Below, one piece after another: positions 55,747 to 64,000 of a stretch of 64,000 nt of DNA. Positions within the stretch are counted from its first letter, which is position 1, and every line of letters starts with the position of its first letter. Below the pieces are notes generated by a model. It saw only the letters and a list, made by a program, of their open reading frames with translations, searched no databases and had not been told where the DNA came from. Location of the stretch: the NCBI GenBank assembly GCA_965221445.1, contig CBDCSF010000013.1, forward strand, positions 2,232,001-2,296,000, read 5' to 3'. The position numbers and the translations under genes are program-made. This DNA comes from MPNP01 sp965221445 (GTDB lineage Bacteria > Pseudomonadota > Alphaproteobacteria > Rhodobacterales > Rhodobacteraceae).

Positions 55747-56421
55747 TTGTTGTTAATTGTAGGGCTTGGAAACCCAGGGCCCAAATATAGCTTGAACCGG
55801 CATAACATTGGATTCATGGCTCTGGATGCCTTGGCAGAATCCTACTCTGAAAATAGATGGCGGAAGAAATTTCAGGGGCAATCCCTAGAAAGTACTCTGG
55901 AAGGAAAGAAGTTACTCTTCCTCAAGCCCCATACCTTCATGAACAATTCAGGAAATTCTATCGGTGAGGCAGCAAAATTTTATAAAATCCCACCTGATCA
56001 GGTCATGGTTTTTCATGATGAGATTGACCTTGAACCAGGCAAGGTAAGGGTAAAATCTGGAGGAGAGCATGCCGGCCACAATGGCTTAAGGTCAATAATC
56101 AATCACATAGGTTCAGACTTTGTAAGAGTTAGAATGGGTGTGGGGCATCCTGGAAGCAAGGATCTGGTTCACCAATATGTTTTGGGTAACTTTTCAAAAA
56201 AGGATCAGAACTCTTGGTTGGAGCATTTGTTAGTAGGGATAACGAAGGGGTTCCCCTATTTGATTGATGGTAATTCCACCGAATTCCTGAACAAAATCAA
56301 TCTCGCCAGGCCATCAAAATCAGATGAGAAAAGAATATCGGATAGTCTGAAAAAACCTCTGGTATCCAAGCAAAAAAAAGAGGAAGGAATTTTTTCCAAG
56401 CTTTCCAAATTTTTCGGATGA
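55747..56421 (+). CDS. pth: Peptidyl-tRNA hydrolase
   Basis: Recycles peptidyl-tRNA released from stalled ribosomes. 224 residues from a TTG start behind AAGGGACGG. Catalytic His19 in GLGNPGPKYSLNRHNIGF, substrate Asn residues in THFMNNSG-like TFMNNSGNSIGEA and GEHAGHNGLRSI. A basic C-terminal extension of about 30 residues (to KLSKFFG) exceeds the E. coli protein. Follows rplY by 138 bases. Confidence 0.95.
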   Translation: MLLIVGLGNPGPKYSLNRHNIGFMALDALAESYSENRWRKKFQGQSLESTLEGKKLLFLKPHTFMNNSGNSIGEAAKFYKIPPDQVMVFHDEIDLEPGKVRVKSGGEHAGHNGLRSIINHIGSDFVRVRMGVGHPGSKDLVHQYVLGNFSKKDQNSWLEHLLVGITKGFPYLIDGNSTEFLNKINLARPSKSDEKRISDSLKKPLVSKQKKEEGIFSKLSKFFG

Positions 56422-56855
56422 TGGAATTATTTGATACATGTCTGAATATACCTTCTTTGATCTTGCAAAGGTATATGAGAGATTTCTTATGATTGGCCAG
56501 AAATGCAGGTACCAAAGCAATGGAACTGGACAAAATTAGGGATGCATATGGTGTGTTAGGTATACAAGCAAGAATACTTGTAACCGATATTGAGACTTTC
56601 AAAACATTGTATCATTCCAGTTTAAATACCAGAGAGTTGCTTGAGGGAGTGGCAGCAGATTTCTTTGGTAGTTAAATCAATAATGTTCTTCGTGATATAA
56701 TCATAATTCAGATTTACAGGCTGGTTGGTTCAGCCAACTCAAGTGGAAATTTGGATCACGCCCTTGAAAAGTCTTATAGGCCAACAATTCTAGCTAGCTA
56801 GTAAAGAAAGCCTGCTTGATAAAGGTCTGCTCTCGACCATAGTATTTTGGTGGTA
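56422..56855. other. Intergenic region after pth
   Basis: 434 bases. It contains a hairpin (ATATACCTT and AAGGTATAT, 56446-56476, 13-base loop) shortly after pth, and a short plus-strand frame from ATG 56520 to 56675 (51 residues, helical, MELDKIRDAYGVLG..., no family). The frame is possible but unproven. ychF, which normally follows pth, is absent here. Confidence 0.45.
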
Positions 56856-57635
56856 TCAATGCAGTCTTCCAATAATAGGGTTTTTCATCGAAGCAAGTAT
56901 TTTCTCTGGTACTATTGCCCAAGGGAACCCATTCCACTCCTCGTCTTCAAGAAGGCGCCCGCCTGATTTTGGCCTAGGTCCTCCCCATTGTTTAAAGAAA
57001 AACGCTATATCTTCTTGTAAACATTTATCCCTAACTTCTTTTACCCATTCTGGAGCCATCACTCTGGCCTTTGGTCCACTTTCACCACCGACAATAACCC
57101 AGACGATATCAGATAAATCAACTTCACCAATTGGTCCCAGGAGTGGTTCGAATGAAATGAACAATGCCTCCGAATTTATTTCTCTCAGATGCTCAATACG
57201 CCCCTTATGTCCTGAATTTTCAACTGAAATTCCAAGCCATATATGTGATGGTATGGCTTTTTTATTGTATCTTCTTTTCAAATAGTTTCGCATAAACGAA
57301 CTTCGCTTGGTTAGGATCTGATAGATATGCCAATCAGCTTCTTCCATGACGTCAAATACTTGGTCTATGAAATGCCGATCAACTTTCTTATGAAACAGAT
57401 CGCTCATAGAATTTACAAAAATCATGCGAGATTTTTTCCAGGATACTGGTATTCCTAGACGAGAGGGCCAGAGACGTAGGTCAAATCCTTGTTCGTATGG
57501 ATGACCCTTAATTCCTCGCCACCGTTCAGCAAATCGTTCTGCATAGCAATTATCACACCCAGGGCCTATCTTGGTACAACCCGTGACCGGATTCCAAGTC
57601 GCATCGGTCCACTCAATCTGTGATGCCTGAGCCAT
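56856..57635 (-). CDS. DUF5131 family protein (phage Gp37/Gp68-like)
   Basis: A 259-residue protein found in phages and mobile regions. The N-terminus has SQIEWTDATWNPVTGCTKIG and three cysteines C20, C27, C30 in a CX6CX2C pattern followed by YAE, resembling a radical-SAM-type iron-sulfur site. Further conserved blocks are RMIFVNSMSDLFH, ILTKRS and SFEPLLGP...VIVGGESG. The biochemical role is unknown to me. Homologues are often encoded beside a three-Cys-motif partner (TcmP) gene; none is present here, so this is an orphan. Flanking AT-rich gaps on both sides fit an insertion between pth and trpB. Confidence 0.85.
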   Translation of the reverse strand: MAQASQIEWTDATWNPVTGCTKIGPGCDNCYAERFAERWRGIKGHPYEQGFDLRLWPSRLGIPVSWKKSRMIFVNSMSDLFHKKVDRHFIDQVFDVMEEADWHIYQILTKRSSFMRNYLKRRYNKKAIPSHIWLGISVENSGHKGRIEHLREINSEALFISFEPLLGPIGEVDLSDIVWVIVGGESGPKARVMAPEWVKEVRDKCLQEDIAFFFKQWGGPRPKSGGRLLEDEEWNGFPWAIVPEKILASMKNPIIGRLH

Positions 57636-57992
57636 AAATTTACCCTTATGCTGAGCATCTCTTTGGTTAACAATTACAGATTACACAACAGGAACTGCTC
57701 AAATACTGTTGCCGAATGGGGGTTTGATAAATCTTAATTTAGCCAATAGGGTAGTCAATAAAAATTATCAACAAAAAAACTTCAACTACATTCTTGTTTA
57801 TATGTCCAACAATTACTTCAAAATACGGGTGTTAATTCATATTTTGCTAACCAGGGATTGAAGTATTTTGGATGATATGCCAAGCTTCCATGTAATTGAT
57901 TTTGACTAATACGGTATATACTCCCCAAATTTTTAATTTTTTCTATATGGTTTGTAGCAATCAAGGCGAAGTTACTAAAATCAGGATTTCAA
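57636..57992. other. AT-rich divergent intergenic region
   Basis: 357 bases between the divergent DUF5131 and DUF2237 genes. Very AT-rich, no open frame with a credible start, no clear repeats; presumably promoters for both genes. Confidence 0.5.
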
Positions 57993-58370
57993 ATGGTCGT
58001 ATATAATCAGGTAAACGTATTCGGGGAACCGCTGGTGCCTTGTTCACATAACCCCAAAACTGGATTTTTTCGAACTGGATGCTGTGAGACTTCCAGTGAT
58101 GACGTGGGGAATCACACTGTTTGTGCAATCATGACTGATGAATTCCTATTATATTCAAAAGAGGCTGGGAATGACTTGTCAACACCTGTTCCGGCATTTG
58201 GTTTTGAAGGATTGAAAGCAGGTGATCAATGGTGCCTTTGTGCAGGAAGGTTTTTACAGGCCTTTCAAGCAGGTAAAGCTCCGAAGATTGTCCTCAGTGC
58301 TACCCATGAAAGGGCACTTGAACTGGTCCCTTTGGAAATTTTGAAAAGATACGCAGTTGATTTGAATTAA
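57993..58370 (+). CDS. DUF2237 family protein
   Basis: A 125-residue conserved protein of unknown function: NVFGEPLVPCSHNPKTGFFR, GCCETSSDDVGNHTVCA and GLKAGDQWCLCAGRF are the family blocks, with several conserved cysteines (CC, and CLC) that might bind metal. Homologues in plants and bacteria are uncharacterised as far as I know. Its stop codon overlaps the stop of trpB by four bases (58367-58370) in tail-to-tail orientation. Confidence 0.88.
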   Translation: MVVYNQVNVFGEPLVPCSHNPKTGFFRTGCCETSSDDVGNHTVCAIMTDEFLLYSKEAGNDLSTPVPAFGFEGLKAGDQWCLCAGRFLQAFQAGKAPKIVLSATHERALELVPLEILKRYAVDLN

Positions 58371-59599
58371 TCTGTAGATTCCATTTCAATTCCAAGAGCC
58401 TTGGCTACGGTGAATATATCCTTGTCGCCACGTCCGCACATATTCATGCAAATAATATGGTTTTTCGGTAAATCACTTGCAATTTTCATTACATGTGCCA
58501 AAGCATGACAGGGCTCAAGGGCAGGAATGATACCTTCTTGCTCACAACATAACTGGAAAGCTTGAAGAGCCTCCTCATCAGTAATTGATACGTAGGTTGC
58601 CCTACCAGTTTCGTGTAACCAGGAATGTTCAGGACCAATACCTGGATAATCCAGACCAGCGGATATCGAAAAACCTTCCAAAATTTGTCCATCAAAATCC
58701 TGCAAGAGATATGTTCTGTTGCCATGTAATACACCTGGCCGACCACCCGTCAAGGAAGCACAGTGTTGCATTTGTTCATCCACGCCTTTCCCACCAGCCT
58801 CAACTCCAATGATTTCAACATTTCTGTTATCAAGAAAGGGATGAAACAAACCCATGGCATTGGAACCACCTCCAATTGCCGCTATAAGAGTATCAGGTAG
58901 GCGTCCTTCCATTTCCATCATTTGTGATTTAGCCTCTTTACCTATTATTGCCTGGAAATCCCTCACCATTGCGGGGTAGGGATGAGGACCAGCAACGGTT
59001 CCAATACAATAAAAGGTATTGTTTACGTTGGTAACCCAGTCCCTGAGAGCATCATTCATGGCATCTTTCAGGGTTCCACGCCCTGAAGTTACGGGAACTA
59101 CCTCGGCCCCCAGCAATTTCATGCGAAAGACATTGGGGGCCTGACGTTCCACGTCATGAGTACCCATATATACAATGCATGGAAGTCCAAATCGGGCACA
59201 GACTGTGGCCGTAGCAACCCCATGCTGGCCCGCTCCAGTTTCTGCTATAATTCTGGTTTTGCCCATCCGCTTGGCCAACAGAATTTGCCCAAGAACATTA
59301 TTAATTTTATGGGCACCAGTATGGTTCAGTTCATCCCGTTTGAAATATATCTTGGCACCTCCCAGATAATCGGTTAACCTTTCGGCGAAATAGAGGGGGG
59401 AAGGTCTTCCCACGTAATGCTTCCACAGGTAATCCATTTGACTCCAAAAGCTTTTGTCATCCTTGGCTTTGATATATTCCTGTTCCAAATCCAGAATTAG
59501 GGGCATTAATGTTTCTGATACAAAACGCCCACCAAATTTTCCAAAGCATCCGTTTTCGTCAGGTACTGTGAAAAAGGTATTAACGAGATTCTGGTCCAT
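58367..59599 (-). CDS. trpB: Tryptophan synthase beta chain
   Basis: PLP enzyme that joins indole and serine to make tryptophan. 410 residues. PLP lysine in ELNHTGAHKINNVLGQ, phosphate-binding loop AIGGGSNAMGLFHPF, monovalent-cation region EGIIPALEPCHALAH, and MCGRGDKDIFTVA at the C-terminus. One-base overlap (TAATG) with trpF upstream. Its usual downstream partner trpA is not here but at 52800 on the other strand, although the two subunits must assemble as alpha2beta2. Confidence 0.97.
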   Translation of the reverse strand: MDQNLVNTFFTVPDENGCFGKFGGRFVSETLMPLILDLEQEYIKAKDDKSFWSQMDYLWKHYVGRPSPLYFAERLTDYLGGAKIYFKRDELNHTGAHKINNVLGQILLAKRMGKTRIIAETGAGQHGVATATVCARFGLPCIVYMGTHDVERQAPNVFRMKLLGAEVVPVTSGRGTLKDAMNDALRDWVTNVNNTFYCIGTVAGPHPYPAMVRDFQAIIGKEAKSQMMEMEGRLPDTLIAAIGGGSNAMGLFHPFLDNRNVEIIGVEAGGKGVDEQMQHCASLTGGRPGVLHGNRTYLLQDFDGQILEGFSISAGLDYPGIGPEHSWLHETGRATYVSITDEEALQAFQLCCEQEGIIPALEPCHALAHVMKIASDLPKNHIICMNMCGRGDKDIFTVAKALGIEMESTD

Positions 59600-60234
59600 T
59601 AGCTTCCCTTTGCTGCTTTAATAAATTTTCTAATTGCCCCGTGATCTTTCACACCAGGACTTTTTTCTACTCCAGAGGATACATCAACTTGTTCTGCTTT
59701 AGTTAATTCGATAGCTGTAGCAACATTTTCAGCATTTAATCCTCCAGCCAACATCCAAGGCAAGCCCCAGTTAAACTCCGAAATTATCTTCCAATCAAAG
59801 GCTATACCGTTTCCTCCAGGAAGAGCCTGATTATCCACAGGCTTGGCATCAACCAATATTTGATCAGATACATATGAAAATTCCCTTAGTAAACCTAGGT
59901 CATTCTCACCCCTTATACCTACGGCTTTCATGATGGGAAGGTTGAATTTTTCCCTAATTTCTGAAACTCTCGAAACTCTTTCCCGGCCATGCAACTGAAT
60001 CAGGTCTGGATCGACTGCTGAAATTATCTTTTTCAAGAAGTAATCTTCCGGGTCAACGGTGAGTACAACCTTTTTTACACTTGAGGGCACAAGGGAAGAA
60101 AGTGTTGAAGCCTGGTCCAAGGTTATATTCCGAGGCGATTTAGAAAAAAATACAAACCCGACAAGATCAGCACCTGCATCTATAGAAGAAGTAACATCAT
60201 CAGGTGTGGATAGTCCACAAATTTTTACTTTCAA
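59599..60234 (-). CDS. trpF: Phosphoribosylanthranilate isomerase
   Basis: Third step of tryptophan synthesis, an Amadori rearrangement in a TIM barrel. 211 residues from a TTG with AGGAG upstream. Catalytic Cys7 in VKICGLSTPDDV, DLVGFVFFSKSPR, LIQLHG, and Asp in QILVDAKP; end motif VDVSSGVEKSPGVKD. Sits between lapA and trpB in the conserved alphaproteobacterial order. Confidence 0.96.
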   Translation of the reverse strand: MKVKICGLSTPDDVTSSIDAGADLVGFVFFSKSPRNITLDQASTLSSLVPSSVKKVVLTVDPEDYFLKKIISAVDPDLIQLHGRERVSRVSEIREKFNLPIMKAVGIRGENDLGLLREFSYVSDQILVDAKPVDNQALPGGNGIAFDWKIISEFNWGLPWMLAGGLNAENVATAIELTKAEQVDVSSGVEKSPGVKDHGAIRKFIKAAKGS

Positions 60235-60256
60235 TTGGTTACAATACTCCTGTTAA

Positions 60257-60601
60257 TCATTTTTCCAGAAGTGCGAGTATTTCATCTTCAGATGTGTCAT
60301 TCTTTTTCAGCCCAGAAACTTTTTTTTCCAATTCCTTAATCTTCTTATCACTTTTCGTTGCTTTTGAACGATGTTGGTGTTCTCGTAACCATTCCCAAAA
60401 AAAACCTACAAATAATCCAAATATTATTCCCCCCAAAACAACAATAAAAGTTGGTACAACTATTACCGGAGTCGGAAACAAAGCTGACAGTGTTACAGGT
60501 ATAAGTCGAAGTGTCACCGGATCCCTGTTGGCCAAGGCCAAAAAACAAAGGATTACCCCAAGAATCAACAAAAAACAAAATTTAATAAAACGCAAAACCA
60601 A
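60257..60601 (-). CDS. lapA: LapA family inner-membrane protein (DUF1049)
   Basis: A 114-residue protein with two membrane helices (about 4-24 and 42-68, the second with VVPTFIVVLGGIIFGLFVGFFW) and a cytoplasmic coiled C-terminus (KKIKELEKKVSGLKK). In E. coli LapA acts with LapB in control of lipopolysaccharide synthesis. TTG start right after the ihfB stop codon; location between ihfB and trpF is typical. Confidence 0.85.
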   Translation of the reverse strand: MVLRFIKFCFLLILGVILCFLALANRDPVTLRLIPVTLSALFPTPVIVVPTFIVVLGGIIFGLFVGFFWEWLREHQHRSKATKSDKKIKELEKKVSGLKKNDTSEDEILALLEK

Positions 60602-60603
60602 AC

Positions 60604-60900
60604 CTAGGAAGTATTTTCCTTATACTTTCTGACTGCTTCATTCATTTCAAGCCCAGGTTTGAATACAATCCGATTGCGATCAGCCAAGATAAAGGTTTCA
60701 CCTGTTCTTGGATTCCGTCGCCTAGTGGGCTTATCCACCTTGGTTGATAAGTGTAGGTAATTCCTGAGTTGTATTGATTTCCCATCAGACAGAGCATTGC
60801 CAATTTCATCGAAAACGGTTTCGACCATTTCCACAACTACATTTTTGGGAATTGAATCGAATTTTATGGATAAATTCTGGATCAGGTCAGAACGCTTCAT
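60604..60900 (-). CDS. ihfB: Integration host factor subunit beta / HU-family protein
   Basis: A 98-residue DNA-bending protein of the HU/IHF fold: MKRSDLIQNLS start, dimerisation helices, and the minor-groove arm with RRNPRTGETF and the proline-containing loop. The usual GFGSF segment before the arm is RNYLHLST, a mild divergence. Start ATG 60900 with AAGGAA upstream. Position between rpsA and lapA identifies it as the IhfB orthologue. Confidence 0.92.
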   Translation of the reverse strand: MKRSDLIQNLSIKFDSIPKNVVVEMVETVFDEIGNALSDGKSIQLRNYLHLSTKVDKPTRRRNPRTGETFILADRNRIVFKPGLEMNEAVRKYKENTS

Positions 60901-61112
60901 GAAATATTCCTTGTAAAAATAAGGAGTAAATTCAGCATAGTATTGAACATTGAACTGCTCTAAGAACAAACCAACAGAAAAGTTCCAACAAACACACTAA
61001 CAGACTAGTTTTCGTATACTGGTGCTACTCCATATGGAATCAAGAATAAAGAATAGAAAATGATAAATCAAAAACTTTAATTTAATGGGACTGTTTCTTC
61101 AAATTCCAATCA

Positions 61113-62795
61113 CTATTCGTTCTTATTTTCAAGAGCCTCACCAAGAATATCTCCGAGCAGTGCACCTGAATCCTTGGAAGAATATTTCTCTACGGCTTCC
61201 TGTGCTTCCTTCATTTCAAGTAATCGAATGGAAAGGTTCAGCTTTCTAGAGGCGGAATCCACGTGGGTTACCTGGGCTTCAATTTCTTCACCTACCTTAA
61301 ATTTACTTGGAAGTTGGTTATCCCTTTCCTTCCCTAGTTCACTTCGTTTTATAAGCGTGGTAATTCCTTTCAATTCAACTTCTATGGCATTCTCAAGAAT
61401 ATCAGTGACCTTAACTAAAACTGTTTTACCTCGGGAAAGTCCGCTTGTTGCTTCCAAAAATGGATCGACTTCCAGTTCCTTGATGGAAAGAGCAACCCTT
61501 TCCTTGTCTATATCAATCTCGCTTACAACGACTTCGACGACATCACCGGGACTATAGTCATTGACAATTTCATTACCGGGTTTGTCCCAACTGAGGTCAG
61601 AGAGATGGATCATGCCATCTATGTCAAATTCAAGCCCAACAAAAAGACCAAATTCGGTGATATTTTTTATCTCGCCTTCAAGTTTGGTTCCACGTGGATA
61701 CTTTTCAGCAAATTGTTCCCATGGATTCGGCATGGTTTGTTTGAGACCAAGAGAAATCCTTCTTTTTTCTTTATCAATGTCCAAAACCATAACTTCAACT
61801 TCCTGGGAGGTTGAAACCAATCTGCCAGGTGAATAATTTTTTTTGTTCCAAGTCATTTCGGAAATGTGGATAAGACCCTCAATACCCGGCTCAAGTTCTA
61901 CAAAAGCTCCATAATCGGTAATATTGGTGACGTGACCTTTGTGCCTGGTTTTAACAGGGTAGTTTTCTTCGACGGTAAGCCACGGGTCTTCACGAAGTTG
62001 CTTGATACCAAGAGAAATCCTCTGGGATTCCTGGTTGATATTTACAACCTTTACCTTAATGGATTTGCCAATACTGACTACCTCGGATGGATGCTTTATC
62101 CGTCGCCACGACATATCGGTGATGTGGAGTAAACCATCTACTCCTCCCAAATCAACGAACGCGCCATAATCAGTGATATTTTTAACTACGCCCTCAATTA
62201 TCTCACCTTCAGTGAGTTTGTTAACAATTTCGGCTCGCAGTTCTGCACGGTTTTCCTCCAAAATTGCTCTTCTGGATACGACAATATTGTTTTTATCCCG
62301 ATCCATTTTCAAAATGGCAAAGGTTTCCAATACCCCCATCAGACTCTCAATATCTCTCATTGGCCGGATATTAACCTGAGAACCTGGAAGAAAAGCTATG
62401 ACTCCGCCAAGATCAACTGTAAATCCTCCCTTGACTCGGTTAACAATGGAACCTTCTACTTTTTCACTGTTTTCGTGTGCCTTGAGCAATCTTTCCCAAG
62501 CTTCCTCCCGCCTAGCTCGTTCTCTTGATATTGCTGCAAGGCCGCTACCATTTTCAACACTTTCGTAATAGACGTCAACCTCATCACCGACATTAACCTC
62601 CTCAAGGTTTCCTGGACCAGTGAACTCCTTGCTGTCAATACGACCTTCTACTTTAGAACCAACGTCAATAATGACCTGACCAGATTCTATTGCTAAAACT
62701 TTGCCTTTAACGACATTTCCTACCTTGGGACTTTCAAGGGTAAAGTATTCATCAAGCAGAGTTTCAAACTCTACCATTGCACTATCTGTTTGCAC
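61113..62795 (-). CDS. rpsA: 30S ribosomal protein S1
   Basis: A 560-residue mRNA-binding ribosomal protein with six S1 (OB-fold) domains. Repeated blocks such as ITDYGAFVDLGGVDGLLHIT, ITDYGAFVELEPGIEGLIHI and ITEFGLFVGLEFDIDGMIHL are visible, and the first two domains have the ribosome-binding type sequence. GTG start at 62795 with AGGAG nine bases upstream; ATG 62777 is an alternative. In the conserved cmk-rpsA-ihfB order. Confidence 0.97.
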   Translation of the reverse strand: MQTDSAMVEFETLLDEYFTLESPKVGNVVKGKVLAIESGQVIIDVGSKVEGRIDSKEFTGPGNLEEVNVGDEVDVYYESVENGSGLAAISRERARREEAWERLLKAHENSEKVEGSIVNRVKGGFTVDLGGVIAFLPGSQVNIRPMRDIESLMGVLETFAILKMDRDKNNIVVSRRAILEENRAELRAEIVNKLTEGEIIEGVVKNITDYGAFVDLGGVDGLLHITDMSWRRIKHPSEVVSIGKSIKVKVVNINQESQRISLGIKQLREDPWLTVEENYPVKTRHKGHVTNITDYGAFVELEPGIEGLIHISEMTWNKKNYSPGRLVSTSQEVEVMVLDIDKEKRRISLGLKQTMPNPWEQFAEKYPRGTKLEGEIKNITEFGLFVGLEFDIDGMIHLSDLSWDKPGNEIVNDYSPGDVVEVVVSEIDIDKERVALSIKELEVDPFLEATSGLSRGKTVLVKVTDILENAIEVELKGITTLIKRSELGKERDNQLPSKFKVGEEIEAQVTHVDSASRKLNLSIRLLEMKEAQEAVEKYSSKDSGALLGDILGEALENKNE

Positions 62796-62893
62796 CGAAT
62801 TGAGCTCCTAAATTACGTTTTTGCTGGCCAACGGTTGGTTCCGAAGGTCTTAAAATAAATATTACTGCTACAGAAATTAGTAGGGACTATATA

Positions 62894-63529
62894 CTAGGTA
62901 TCTCTTAGCTTAAGTTCAACCTTGGCAATAACTTGTTTGGAGGATTGTACTATAGTCATATGGGAGGTATCAATTAATATGGCGTCTTCGGATTGTTTTA
63001 AAGGTGCATTTTGCCGGGTAGTATCCCTTAAGTCTCTTTCAACTATGTTGTCAAAAACTTCCTTAAGTGTTACAGTTTCCCCCAAGTCGATAAGTTCCAG
63101 GTATCTTCTATTGGCCCTTACTTCCTGACTAGCGGTTATAAAAAACTTTACATCAGCGTTAGGACAGATTACTGTACCTATATCCCGCCCGTCCAATATC
63201 GCTCCCCCACCATGATTGGCAAAGTTACGCTGGAATTCAATCAGGGCCAGTCGTACAGCAGGGATAGCAGCAACTTCAGAGGCAAACTGAGTTACTTCCG
63301 GTGTTCTCAAACCCTCCTGAGTTAAATCATTGAAATTTAGATTCCTGGCTTCAAAGATTGCGTTTTTGGGATTCGGGGTTCGTTGTTTCTTGACAAGGTT
63401 TTTGGCAACTGCACGATAAGCCAAACCCGTATCAAGGAAGGGCCAATCAAAGTGTCTGGCGAGATTTTTTCCAATCGTTCCCTTGCCAGATGCAGCAGGA
63501 CCATCAATTGCAACTATAAAAGGCTTCAA
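62894..63529 (-). CDS. cmk: Cytidylate kinase
   Basis: Phosphorylates CMP and dCMP. 211 residues from a TTG behind AGGAG. P-loop GPAASGKGT (9-17), PFLDTGLAYRAVA, LDGRDIGTVICPNADVKFF and the lid region RYLEL..ERDLRDTTRQNAPLK. Precedes rpsA by 98 bases. The gene upstream in most relatives is aroA on the same strand; here aroA points away. Confidence 0.96.
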   Translation of the reverse strand: MKPFIVAIDGPAASGKGTIGKNLARHFDWPFLDTGLAYRAVAKNLVKKQRTPNPKNAIFEARNLNFNDLTQEGLRTPEVTQFASEVAAIPAVRLALIEFQRNFANHGGGAILDGRDIGTVICPNADVKFFITASQEVRANRRYLELIDLGETVTLKEVFDNIVERDLRDTTRQNAPLKQSEDAILIDTSHMTIVQSSKQVIAKVELKLRDT

Positions 63530-63774
63530 CTAAATTTTCTCCTAAAATCACAAATTCATTTTACTTGGTATATGGAACTTTTCAAAAACAGTCATGATGA
63601 TGACTTCAAGAAAGATACAGAATAAGATACTGATCTTGCCGTACAATCGAATTGAGAATTTGCTTTTAATTAAAATTCAAGGATTGGTAATAAAATCGTC
63701 GGTCAACAATATTTAGACACAACTTTGGATTTATGCCGTTCGAATTGACTCCCGCCTTAAAGGAACACAAAGTA

Positions 63775-64000
63775 ATGGAAACTAATGAACAGAACCCCCT
63801 GATTGCCTTCCCATCAAGTAGGTTGGAAGGTAACATCGTAATCTCAGGGGACAAGTCAATTTCACACCGTGCAGTAATATTTGGAGCGTTGTCCGTAGGC
63901 GAGACTAAAATCAAGGGATTGCTGGAATCTGATGATGTACTCGCAACTTTGAAGGCAGTACAGCTGCTTGGATCAACTGTAATACGAAATTCGAATGGAA
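63775..64000 (+). CDS. aroA: 3-phosphoshikimate 1-carboxyvinyltransferase (5' part only)
   Basis: EPSP synthase, sixth step of the shikimate pathway. The first 75 residues are visible: IAFPSSRLEGNIVISGDKSI, then SHRAVIFGALSVGETKIKGL with the PEP-site Lys and Ser-His-Arg, then LESDDVLATLKAVQLLG. Start ATG 63775 with AAAGGA ten bases upstream; an in-frame ATG at 63733 lacks a ribosome binding site. It runs off the right edge. Divergent from cmk, with a 245-base shared upstream region. Confidence 0.93.
   Translation, partial: METNEQNPLIAFPSSRLEGNIVISGDKSISHRAVIFGALSVGETKIKGLLESDDVLATLKAVQLLGSTVIRNSNG

Noticed and set aside
63700..63760. TTCGAATT followed by a C-rich stretch, like a tRNA T-arm and 3' end
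   Set aside because: No matching acceptor strand or anticodon arm upstream; it lies in the aroA leader.
1..64000. CRISPR arrays, IS elements, rRNA genes
   Set aside because: Scanned by eye; no regularly spaced repeats, no transposase-like protein and no rRNA-like sequence seen.

Overview
The window is 64 kb of a chromosome from an AT-rich member of the Alphaproteobacteria, most likely a free-living aquatic (probably marine) lineage. The evidence is gene order: the cmk-rpsA-ihfB-lapA-trpF-trpB run, lspA-DUF3035(BamF)-M16-M16, and argH-lptM-lysA divergent from a TlpA-type thioredoxin. It also carries genes for methylated amines and osmolytes: a dimethylglycine/sarcosine dehydrogenase, a non-pyrrolysine MttB-family methyltransferase, and a carnitine dehydrogenase with its thioesterase. 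Genes are tightly packed, convergent pairs often lie within a few bases of each other, and TTG is a common start codon. I recognised no rRNA, tRNA, IS element or CRISPR array.

Layout. 1-5.5 kb: part of a TauA/SsuA-type ABC importer and putA. 6-9.5 kb: lysA, the tiny lipoprotein gene lptM, argH, and a divergent tlpA-like gene. 9.6-11.4 kb: a HigBA module whose toxin carries an in-frame stop and whose antitoxin is fused to an ImmA/IrrE peptidase. 11.4-16.9 kb: heparinase-like gene, lspA, BamF-like lipoprotein, and a catalytic/non-catalytic M16 peptidase pair. 16.9-22.9 kb: an accessory block with a secreted HNH nuclease, a polar amino-acid ABC importer lacking its ATPase, a SAF-domain dehydrogenase, and an AAA ATPase/DUF4276 pair whose second gene is broken. 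23-27.3 kb: mutL and a DMGDH-like oxidase. 27.5-31.5 kb: a small RTX protein and a complete sugar ABC importer. 31.7-35.6 kb: an MttB-family protein, then an enolase-like protein with altered active-site residues in an operon with an APH-type kinase. 36-40.7 kb: an SbcD/SbcC-like pair. 40.7-46.3 kb: carnitine genes, truA, ileS. 46.6-50.8 kb: a second accessory block with two DEDDh exonucleases, a decayed zeta-toxin/antitoxin module beside a 22-bp perfect palindrome, and a GC-richer NCS2 permease with an extra C-terminal domain. 51-64 kb: ychF, trpA, an FMN hydroxyacid oxidase, rplY, pth, DUF5131 and DUF2237 genes, then trpB-trpF-lapA-ihfB-rpsA-cmk on the minus strand and the divergent 5' end of aroA.

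How the genes fit together. The core is housekeeping: amino-acid synthesis, translation, lipoprotein and outer-membrane assembly, and DNA repair. The physiological theme is uptake of small organic solutes (sulfonate-like compounds, polar amino acids, sugar, nucleobase) and catabolism of proline, carnitine, betaine/dimethylglycine and hydroxy acids. The most notable non-routine observations are three defence or toxin-antitoxin modules, each with exactly one broken partner (higB, DUF4276, zeta toxin). Others are the enolase paralogue paired with a kinase, the permease with a GHKL-like tail, and the splitting and inversion of the usual aroA-cmk and trpFBA linkages. Function calls rest on motifs and family knowledge; no database search was run.
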